Below are positions 1 to 5,822 of a stretch of 6,076 nucleotides of DNA, piece after piece. A program made the position numbers and the translations under genes. Each line of letters opens with the position of its first letter. The first letter of the stretch is position 1. The notes beneath the pieces were generated by a model. It did not search any database and had not been told where the DNA came from. It saw only the letters and a program-made list of their open reading frames with translations. Source of the DNA: Opitutales bacterium (GTDB taxonomy: Bacteria > Verrucomicrobiota > Verrucomicrobiia > Opitutales > JAIRKQ01); NCBI GenBank assembly GCA_029059365.1, contig JAIDVZ010000188.1, forward strand, positions 1 to 6,076, written 5' to 3'.

Positions 1-5
1 AAAAA

Positions 6-26
6 TCTCAATATTTTATCTTGAGA
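6..26. repeat. Short inverted repeat upstream of lysS
   Basis: TCTCAA (6-11) and TTGAGA (21-26) form a perfect 6-bp stem around a 9-base AT-rich loop. Read on the minus strand, the stem is followed directly by five Ts (positions 5 to 1), which resembles a weak intrinsic terminator. However, no minus-strand gene lies to its right in this window. On the plus strand no T-run follows. It might be part of a terminator for a gene left of the window, a weak operator, or chance in AT-rich DNA. The stem has only two G-C pairs, so I hold this loosely. Confidence 0.3.
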
Positions 27-67
27 AATTGTATCTGTTATATTGAAATGTGCGCAGATATAGTACC

Positions 68-1537
68 ATGGAAGACGAAATAATCAATGAAAGCGATATT
101 TTTTCGGTAAGAACAGCAAAATTATCAGCACTGCAACAATCCGGAGAAGACCCTTATACTAAAAATTGCGAACAAAAACAGACATCTAAACAAGCAATTG
201 AATTGTTTGTTGAGGATACAGATGAACAAGCAGAAGTATCTGTCGCTGGACGGATCGTGGTTTTTCGCAACATGGGAAAAGCTAGCTTTATTAAGCTTCT
301 CGATCGTGATGGACAAATACAGATATACGTCGCCCAAAACGCTATCGGAAATGAACAATACTCTGATTTCACTAAAATGGATATTGGCGATATAGTAGGA
401 GTAACTGGCAAACTGTTCAAAACTTCAACTGGTGAAATCACTGTTCGGGCGTCTTCAATAATACTAGTATCTAAATCGCTACGTCCTTTACCAGATAAGT
501 GGCATGGATTGACCGATTTTGATCAGATATACAGACAGCGATATTTGGATCTTATAGTGAATAAAGAATCGCGAACTCATGCCAAACAACGTTGTAAAAT
601 AATACAAGAAATCAGAAAATTTTTATGGGCACGTGAATTTGAGGAAGTTGAAACTCCAACTTTACAAATGGTTGCTGGTGGAGCGGCTGCACGTCCGTTT
701 GTCACACATATTAATGCATTAGATCAGGATTGCTACTTACGCATCGCCCCCGAGTTATTCCTGAAACGTATGTTGATCGCTGGATTTGACCGTATTTTTG
801 AGCTTGGTCGAGTATTTCGGAATGAGGGATTATCACGGAAACACAGCCCTGAATTCACTATGATAGAAATTTACCAGGCATACACCGATTATCGTGGCAT
901 GATGAAACTGGTTTATGATTTGATTCAACATCTTTGTGAAAAAATATTAGGTACAAACATCATAACACGATCAGATGGATTGAAGATTGATCTGAGCGGA
1001 AAATGGCCAGTCAAAACATATTCTGAGCTAGTTATTAATGCTACTAAAAACCCAAATTGGTTTAATATTTCAAAGGAAGAAAAATTAGAATTTTGTCACA
1101 AAAATGGGCTTGAAACTGACCCAAATTGTGAAGATTTTGAAGTTACAAATGATGTTTATAGTAAACTAGTTGAAGCAAAATTGATGCAACCAACGTTCGT
1201 TACACAGTTGCCTCGTGAACTATGTCCACTAGCAAAATTAAATGTTAATGATGATAAACATCTAGATGTGTTTGAGCTGTGCATCAATGGTCAAGAAATC
1301 GCACCGGCATATTCCGAACAAAATAATCCAATTATCCAACGTGAAATGTTTGAAAAACAGATTGGGGAGGAAAAACAAAACCTCGATAATGATTTTCTGT
1401 TGGCCATGGAATATGGAATGCCACCGGCTGGTGGTATGGGGATCGGTATAGATCGATTGGTCACATTATTAACGGGTGCACAAAATATACGGGATGTTAT
1501 TTTATTCCCAATGATGCGCCAACAGATAAGTCAATAG
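68..1537 (+). CDS. lysS: Lysine--tRNA ligase (class II LysRS)
   Basis: This cytoplasmic enzyme activates lysine with ATP and attaches it to tRNA-Lys. The protein is 489 aa; E. coli LysS is 505. It has an N-terminal OB-fold anticodon-binding domain at about residues 58-135 (AGRIVVFRNMGKASFIKL), then the class II catalytic core. The core shows EVETPTLQ with the GGAAARPF segment near 193-211, motif 2 FRNEGLSRKHSPEFTMIE at about 250-267, and motif 3 GGMGIGIDRL at 455-464 followed by RDVILFP. The two Mg-binding glutamates of the family correspond to E403 and E410. The segment after them reads EIAPAYSEQNN instead of the E. coli EIGNGFSELND, which puts Pro at a lysine-pocket position (see findings). 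The frame is open back to a GTG at 50, which would add six residues. I prefer ATG 68 because the protein then begins with an acidic helix typical of the family; neither start has a clear Shine-Dalgarno. It is the first gene of a tightly spaced run. The identity is certain; the start is less so. Confidence 0.97.
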   Translation: MEDEIINESDIFSVRTAKLSALQQSGEDPYTKNCEQKQTSKQAIELFVEDTDEQAEVSVAGRIVVFRNMGKASFIKLLDRDGQIQIYVAQNAIGNEQYSDFTKMDIGDIVGVTGKLFKTSTGEITVRASSIILVSKSLRPLPDKWHGLTDFDQIYRQRYLDLIVNKESRTHAKQRCKIIQEIRKFLWAREFEEVETPTLQMVAGGAAARPFVTHINALDQDCYLRIAPELFLKRMLIAGFDRIFELGRVFRNEGLSRKHSPEFTMIEIYQAYTDYRGMMKLVYDLIQHLCEKILGTNIITRSDGLKIDLSGKWPVKTYSELVINATKNPNWFNISKEEKLEFCHKNGLETDPNCEDFEVTNDVYSKLVEAKLMQPTFVTQLPRELCPLAKLNVNDDKHLDVFELCINGQEIAPAYSEQNNPIIQREMFEKQIGEEKQNLDNDFLLAMEYGMPPAGGMGIGIDRLVTLLTGAQNIRDVILFPMMRQQISQ

Positions 1538-1558
1538 GCCAATTTTCGGAATTATAAA

Positions 1559-2146
1559 ATGCGTTCTTCTGGGATATTGTTTATAATTTCAGGTCCAGCA
1601 GGCGTTGGCAAAACAACCGTTGTTGGCACATTATTATCACATATTCCATCTACCGAGCTTCAACGCTCGATCACAACCACGACTCGTCCTCCACGCCCGG
1701 ACGAGATAAACGGGGTACATTATTTTTTCATTTCCGAGCAAGAATTTAAGGATAAAATTCGTGCTGGTGATTTTTTAGAGTATGCATGTGTACATGGGCA
1801 TACATATTATGGCTCATCGAAAGCCGAAGTTTGTTCTAAATTGTCGCAAGGTATAAACCTCATTTTAGTGATAGATGTGCAAGGGTATGTGAACATTTTA
1901 GAAAATTTCCATGATTTTCGGATCGCATCCATTTTTATTAAGCCACAAACAATGGATACGCTATATACCCGCCTATTAAACCGTGGTACGGAAACAATGC
2001 CTGAAATAAAAAATCGTTTACATACTGCCGAAAACGAGTTATTATTTGCAAATCGGTATAAATATGTTATAAATAGTGGCACACGGGAACACGATTTTAA
2101 ACAGATTTTAGAAATTTATAACAAGGAAACCAAAGCATTGATATGA
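1559..2146 (+). CDS. gmk: Guanylate kinase
   Basis: This cytoplasmic enzyme phosphorylates GMP (and dGMP) to GDP with ATP, feeding GTP and dGTP pools. The protein is 195 aa, close to the usual 200-210. The P-loop GPAGVGKT is at residues 12-19. The GMP-binding stretch SITTTTRPPRPDEINGVHYF (38-57) carries the expected arginines (R43, R46) and tyrosine (Y55). LEYACVHGHTYYG (73-85) is the second half of the GMP site, DVQG is at 106-109, and the lid segment near LLNRGTE is at 139-145. All catalytic landmarks look intact. It starts 21 bp after the lysS stop, with only a weak GGA about 9 bases before the ATG. Its stop overlaps the rsmD start as ATGA, which points to co-transcription and translational coupling. 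The related ribose 1,5-bisphosphokinase PhnN is an alternative within the fold, but the full GMP-site pattern argues for Gmk. Confidence 0.96.
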   Translation: MRSSGILFIISGPAGVGKTTVVGTLLSHIPSTELQRSITTTTRPPRPDEINGVHYFFISEQEFKDKIRAGDFLEYACVHGHTYYGSSKAEVCSKLSQGINLILVIDVQGYVNILENFHDFRIASIFIKPQTMDTLYTRLLNRGTETMPEIKNRLHTAENELLFANRYKYVINSGTREHDFKQILEIYNKETKALI

Positions 2147-2718
2147 GAATAACGGGTGGCAGAGCAAAGGGGATACAGCTCATTGTTCCTGAGGACATTG
2201 AGTCATTGCGCCCAACAACGGATTATATCCGCGAATCGGTATTCTCGTCGATAAAGGGGAAATCCTCAAATGCAATGTTTTTGGACCTGTTTGCTGGGAT
2301 CGGTAGCTATGGACTTGAAGCGATCAGTCGCGGTGCATCGGCCGGGATATTTGTAGAGCAAAACGCAGCAGCTGTAAAAGCAATTGAGGAAAATATAAAA
2401 CTTGTAAAAAAATCTGCGCAACGGATACCATCTTGCAAGGTACTGTGCCAAGATGTTTTTGAGGTACCTGCTTTACTAAATTCCGAGTTTGATATGATCT
2501 TTATCGATCCTCCATACAGCATGATCGATGAATTTGGGGAACAGCTTTTAACAACTTTTGGCCCGTTTTTGAAAAAAGGAGAAAACGCACGTTTGATGTT
2601 TGAAGTACCAGCTCGCTATAAAACCCCACAAATACGCGGGCTTGTCGAAATCCGTCGACTGGGGCGCATAGCATCCGCAAATCATCCAAACGTTATTGTA
2701 TATACCCGTGTCCAATAA
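2143..2718 (+). CDS. rsmD: 16S rRNA (guanine-966-N2)-methyltransferase
   Basis: RsmD uses S-adenosylmethionine to methylate N2 of G966 in helix 31 of 16S rRNA, near the P site of the small subunit. The 191-aa product (E. coli 198) opens with MRITGGRAKG, the family N-terminus. RPTTDYIRESVFSSI follows at 23-37, then the SAM-binding loop LDLFAGIGSYGLEAISRGA at 47-65, the acidic SAM-ribose residue in VEQN (71-74), and the catalytic DPPY at 122-125. This combination is diagnostic for RsmD among small Rossmann methyltransferases. The ATG lies in ATGA overlapping the gmk stop. An AAGGA at 2123-2127 inside gmk is about 15 bases upstream, which is long for a Shine-Dalgarno, so coupling to gmk translation is likely. 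Its last codons overlap the start of murJ. The gene looks intact. Confidence 0.95.
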   Translation: MRITGGRAKGIQLIVPEDIESLRPTTDYIRESVFSSIKGKSSNAMFLDLFAGIGSYGLEAISRGASAGIFVEQNAAAVKAIEENIKLVKKSAQRIPSCKVLCQDVFEVPALLNSEFDMIFIDPPYSMIDEFGEQLLTTFGPFLKKGENARLMFEVPARYKTPQIRGLVEIRRLGRIASANHPNVIVYTRVQ

Positions 2719-4213
2719 TTTAAAAAATATCTTTATTGTAGCATTTACCACCCTACTATCCCGCATCTCTGGGTTTGTACGAGATGCAATTTTTTTTAGT
2801 ATATTCGGTCTATCTGAGGCAAGTGCAGCTTTTTTGTTCGCATTCACAATACCAAATCTATTTCGCCGATTACTTGGTGAAGGGGCATTATCATCTGCCA
2901 TAGTACCAATACTGTCCGGCCAATATGTCAGACATGGAAGAGAGGCGGTAGGCACACTACTAAAACAGATAGTAATCAGATTATCATGTATTTTGTTAGC
3001 AATCGTACTAGTTGGATGCTTCGTCACATTTTCTGTATCTAGGTGTTCATTTTTGGGGTATAAATGGATAATTGGCTTACATTTCATTACCCTTGTTCTT
3101 CCCTATATGATCTTCGTTTGTACAGCGGCTGTCATATCGGCTGCACTTAACGTACTAGGATATTTTTTTGCAGCATCATTAAATGCGGTTTGGCTAAATC
3201 TTACCATGGTGATTGTCCTAGTTATCGGGAAAATTTGCAAACTTCCCGAAATTCAAAAATTAGATCTTTTATCGTTTGGAGTAATTATAGGCGGAATTAT
3301 ACAGTGTTTAGTACCAATATTTGCTCTTTGTCGCAAAATACCAAAAAGCAATACAGAAGGAGAAAAGCCCCAAGACTATAGCAAAGAATTAAAAGAAATA
3401 TTGCATTTATTTTGGCCCGGTTTTTTTGGTGCAGCGGTCACACAAATTAATCTCCTTATCTCCCGTAGTTTAGCGTATTTTTATAGCGCATCATCAGTCT
3501 CGGTACTATATCTAGCAAACCGGTTGATTGAACTCCCTTTAGGGATTTTCGCGATCGCAATATCAACGGTATTTTTCCCGGATATGTCGAAATCCGCACT
3601 CAACCCAGAAAATTCATCAGACACTCTAAAACGTTCGTTTAACCAGGGCATCCTTTTCCTGCTATGGATTCTACTACCTTCTGCCTTAGGTTTATTTTTT
3701 ATAAAAAAAGAAATTTTATCCGTTTTCTTTGAATGGGGCAATTTTGGCGTATCAGATACACAGCAAATATTACCAATTTTAAGCATATATTGTATAAGTA
3801 TTCCATTCTACGGAATATCAACTTTTCTCGTGCGCAGCTTCCATGCGATAAAGGATATGCGAACCTCCGTACATATTGGCTGTATTTTATTAATAGTTAA
3901 TGTCATCGCGACTGTTGTTTTGATGAATCTTTTTGGGGTTCCGGGCATAGCATCCGCAAATACCATATCGATCATATTGCAAACATACATGTTATACACC
4001 CGATTACGTAAAAAACGCCAAGATTTTTCGATCGATTTGAACCTAAATAAAATTTTCACCCTCTTATTTGGGTTATTAGGCATCTGTAGTATTATCCTCT
4101 TTGGGCGTTTATTTATCACGTCCGATATATATGTTTTATTATGTTTAACCCCAATCGCAGCGTTATTATACTTGCTTATCACTCATCACGCTTTAAAATC
4201 GCGTGCAGAATAA
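2708..4213 (+). CDS. murJ: Lipid II flippase MurJ (MviN, MOP superfamily)
   Basis: MurJ is an integral inner-membrane protein that flips undecaprenyl-linked lipid II from the cytoplasmic to the outer face for peptidoglycan synthesis. The product is about 501 aa (E. coli 511), strongly hydrophobic throughout and consistent with the 14 helices of the family. Hallmarks in order are SRISGFVRDA at 18-27, NLFRRLLGEGAL at 50-61, FWPGFFGAAVTQIN near 235-248, LANRLIELPLG near 269-279, FEWGNF near 341-346 and RSFHAIKDMRT near 376-386. The arginines matching E. coli R18, R24, R52 and R270 are present (R19, R25, R53, R272). The acidic positions matching D39 and D269 are Ala40 and Asn271. The frame is open to a TTG at 2696. 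I choose GTG 2708 because it gives MSNNLKNI, the normal family N-terminus. That makes an 11-bp overlap with rsmD and suggests coupling. No Shine-Dalgarno is evident. Presence of MurJ implies the organism makes at least some lipid II. Confidence 0.93.
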   Translation: MSNNLKNIFIVAFTTLLSRISGFVRDAIFFSIFGLSEASAAFLFAFTIPNLFRRLLGEGALSSAIVPILSGQYVRHGREAVGTLLKQIVIRLSCILLAIVLVGCFVTFSVSRCSFLGYKWIIGLHFITLVLPYMIFVCTAAVISAALNVLGYFFAASLNAVWLNLTMVIVLVIGKICKLPEIQKLDLLSFGVIIGGIIQCLVPIFALCRKIPKSNTEGEKPQDYSKELKEILHLFWPGFFGAAVTQINLLISRSLAYFYSASSVSVLYLANRLIELPLGIFAIAISTVFFPDMSKSALNPENSSDTLKRSFNQGILFLLWILLPSALGLFFIKKEILSVFFEWGNFGVSDTQQILPILSIYCISIPFYGISTFLVRSFHAIKDMRTSVHIGCILLIVNVIATVVLMNLFGVPGIASANTISIILQTYMLYTRLRKKRQDFSIDLNLNKIFTLLFGLLGICSIILFGRLFITSDIYVLLCLTPIAALLYLLITHHALKSRAE

Positions 4214-4257
4214 TATTGCAAAATCGTGCCACATACAATTTTTGAAGTAACAAGACA

Positions 4258-5655
4258 ATGAACACCAAATCAAAGCGTGTAATTAACGTATTTTCACTGG
4301 CAATGATAAATTTTGCAGCAATTGCTAATGTGCGAAATTTACCAACGGTAGCACCATACGGATTTTCCATGTTATTTTTCTACCTCATGGCTGCGGTTTT
4401 ATTCCTGATCCCTACCGCACTGGTATCAGCTGAATTGGCATCAACTTTTACAGAAGATGGTGGAATATATAGTTGGGTATCGCATGCAATTGGTGATAAG
4501 ATGGGATTTTTAGCGATTTTACTCCAAAATATTGGAAATTTCGTATGTTTCCCTATGGCGCTATCGTTTGTTGCTAGCACAATTGCATATGGGATCTTTC
4601 CTTCTCTTGTTGAGAATCGATTATTCATAATCTCCACCATCTTACTCATGATATGGGTGGGAACATTGATCACACTGCGCGGTATGCAAATAACCGGTAT
4701 AATCAGCACAATTGGCAGTATACTTGGAACATTTTTACCAGCGCTAATTATTGTTGGATTCGGTATGTATTGGCTTTTCAGTGGTCGCGAATCGCAAATT
4801 GTGGTATCCACGAAAACATTTCTGCCAGATATTTCTGGTCCAAATAGTCTAGCACTCATACTTGGCCTACTTCTCAGTTTTTCTGGCTTTGAAATGTCCG
4901 CTAACCACGTACGGGATGTTGAAAATCCACGTAAAAATTATCCTCGTGCTATATTATTAGCCACAATAATGATCCTTTTCATCTCGATCTTCGGTTCGTT
5001 AGCGATCGCAATCGTCATTCCCAAAGATAAATTAGCAATTCACGCAGGTACAATACAGGCTTTATCACAATTTTTCGCAGAATTTCACATAGAATGGCTC
5101 ACTCCGGTGATCGCAATATTTATGACATGCGGATCAATTGCCTGGTTCTGTGCATGGGTATCAGGTCCCCCACGTGCGCTGTATACAACAACAACACATG
5201 GCTACTTACCTAAAATTTTTCACAAACTCAACAAACATGGAATGCCAGTCAATATCATGCTCTTTCAAGCGCTAGTATCAACAGCACTTGCCTTTTTATT
5301 CGTATTCGCAGAATCGATCGGCACAGCGTTTGTGGTGTTAACCAATCTCGCCTCACAGTTTGCATTACTGATGTATATTCTCATGTTTACATCCGCAATC
5401 GTGTTAAAGTTTAAATATCCGAACAGCAACTCCTCTGCTTACCACGTTCCAGGTGGCAAAATTGGAATGATTATATTGTCTGGCATTGGATTATTAACTA
5501 GTGCAATAAGCTATCTAATAGGATTTTTCCCGCCAAACGATATAGGGATCCGTAATCCAATGATATACACTATAATAATCATAGTTGGTAATCTGCTAAT
5601 CATCATGGCATCAGTCAGATTGTCCAAGCGCCACTTCCATCGAGCAAATGCGTAA
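4258..5655 (+). CDS. Amino-acid antiporter, glutamate/GABA (GadC/XasA) family of the APC superfamily
   Basis: This is an inner-membrane amino-acid transporter of 465 aa with about 12 predicted hydrophobic helices. Compared from memory with E. coli GadC it shares a string of landmarks in order: YGFSMLFFYL (34-43), SAELAS (57-62), DGGIYSWV (67-74), FSGFEMSANHVRDVENPRKN (208-227, where GadC has GVEASATHV..NPGRD), SGPPRALYTT (302-311), LNKHGMPVNI (324-333), VPGGK (397-401) and GLLTS..FFPPNDI (411-429). It ends soon after helix 12, so it lacks the roughly 40-residue C-terminal plug that closes GadC at neutral pH. At the substrate-gating Tyr30 of GadC it seems to have Arg26, within the motif NVRNLPT. 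That motif is one I associate with antiporters of intracellular bacteria. The substrate therefore cannot be assigned, and no gadB-like decarboxylase is nearby. The gene begins 44 bp after murJ. The gap holds a possible -10 TACAAT (4234-4239) without a good -35, and GAAG lies 10 bases before the ATG. I am sure of the family but not of the substrate. Confidence 0.9.
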   Translation: MNTKSKRVINVFSLAMINFAAIANVRNLPTVAPYGFSMLFFYLMAAVLFLIPTALVSAELASTFTEDGGIYSWVSHAIGDKMGFLAILLQNIGNFVCFPMALSFVASTIAYGIFPSLVENRLFIISTILLMIWVGTLITLRGMQITGIISTIGSILGTFLPALIIVGFGMYWLFSGRESQIVVSTKTFLPDISGPNSLALILGLLLSFSGFEMSANHVRDVENPRKNYPRAILLATIMILFISIFGSLAIAIVIPKDKLAIHAGTIQALSQFFAEFHIEWLTPVIAIFMTCGSIAWFCAWVSGPPRALYTTTTHGYLPKIFHKLNKHGMPVNIMLFQALVSTALAFLFVFAESIGTAFVVLTNLASQFALLMYILMFTSAIVLKFKYPNSNSSAYHVPGGKIGMIILSGIGLLTSAISYLIGFFPPNDIGIRNPMIYTIIIIVGNLLIIMASVRLSKRHFHRANA

Positions 5656-5671
5656 AAACTTTAGCAAAAGT
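5654..5671 (-). terminator. Possible weak terminator after tRNA-Arg
   Basis: Read on the minus strand, ACTTT-TGCT-AAAGT forms a 5-bp stem with a 4-base loop (5658-5671) and continues into a T-run ending at 5654. It lies about 23 bases past the tRNA 3' end and abuts the stop codon of the convergent antiporter gene. The stem holds a single G-C pair, so it would be a poor terminator by itself. No better hairpin is visible between the two converging genes. Confidence 0.25.
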
Positions 5672-5693
5672 AGAATTACTCTGAAATTATTTA

Positions 5694-5769
5694 TGGCGGG
5701 GCAAGAGAGAGTCGAACTCTCGACCTTCGGTTTAGAAGACCGCTGCTCTATCCACTGAGCTACTGCCCC
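5694..5769 (-). tRNA. tRNA-Arg (anticodon UCU), CCA encoded
   Basis: The complement folds into a full 76-base cloverleaf. The acceptor GGGGCAG pairs with TTGCCCC (last pair G-T). The D arm is GCTC-AGTGGATA-GAGC, the anticodon loop is CTTCTAA with anticodon TCT, and the variable loop is AGGTC. The T arm is GAGAG-TTCGACT-CTCTC, the discriminator is G, and CCA is encoded. U33 and A37 are normal. UCU reads AGA (and AGG) arginine codons. The anticodon stem GCGGT/ACCGA has four good pairs but a G27-A43 mismatch at its outer end, where G-C would be expected. The gene has its own likely promoter just upstream on the minus strand and converges on the antiporter gene. Identity is certain from structure and anticodon. 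Confidence 0.97.
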
Positions 5770-5784
5770 AACAGACCGGCCAAG

Positions 5785-5812
5785 CTTAAAACATTTACTA
5801 AAGCAGTGTCAA
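5785..5812 (-). promoter_or_regulatory. Likely sigma70-type promoter of tRNA-Arg
   Basis: On the minus strand there is a perfect -35 TTGACA (5812-5807), a 16-bp spacer and a -10 TTTAAG (5790-5785, 4 of 6 to consensus). Nine consecutive Ts (5819-5811) include the first two bases of the -35; the AT-rich stretch above it could act like an UP element. Transcription would begin near 5778, leaving a leader of about 9 bases before the mature tRNA 5' end. The region after the -10 (CTTGGCCGG, ending near 5777) is GC-rich, as in growth-rate-controlled stable-RNA promoters. The assignment rests on the perfect -35 and position; the -10 is mediocre. Confidence 0.6.
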
Positions 5813-5822
5813 AAAAAAACTT

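Noticed and set aside
21..49. Possible lysS promoter TTGAGA (21-26) with TGAAAT (44-49) at 17 bp
   Set aside because: The -10 match is poor (4 of 6), the better-looking TATATT at 39-44 is only 12 bp from the -35, and AT-rich DNA makes such matches common.
48..83. Eleven-codon open frame starting at ATG 48 and overlapping the lysS start, considered as a leader peptide
   Set aside because: It has no Shine-Dalgarno, no run of lysine codons suited to attenuation, and no paired alternative hairpins around it.
2548..3087. Minus-strand open frame of 179 codons across the rsmD-murJ junction
   Set aside because: It lies entirely antisense to two well-supported genes, shows no recognisable motif, and its composition reads like a mirrored membrane protein.
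3808..4182. Minus-strand open frame of 124 codons inside murJ
   Set aside because: It is antisense to the conserved C-terminal half of MurJ and shows no independent coding evidence.
4216..4239. Promoter for the antiporter gene in the murJ gap (TTGCAA with TACAAT)
   Set aside because: The two boxes are only 12 bp apart, and no -35 is seen at 16-18 bp. TACAAT alone is too little evidence for a promoter feature.
4214..4257. Terminator between murJ and the antiporter gene
   Set aside because: Only imperfect pairing between CAAAAT and ATTTTTG is visible, with no GC stem and no proper T-tract after it.
4380..4859. Minus-strand open frame of 159 codons inside the antiporter gene
   Set aside because: It is antisense to a clear transporter core with family motifs across the same bases, has no start signal, and its sequence looks like a shadow.
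5694..5769. tRNA-Arg as an integration site for a mobile element
   Set aside because: No integrase, direct repeat of the tRNA 3' end or phage gene lies beside its 3' side, where a conserved-family antiporter gene ends.
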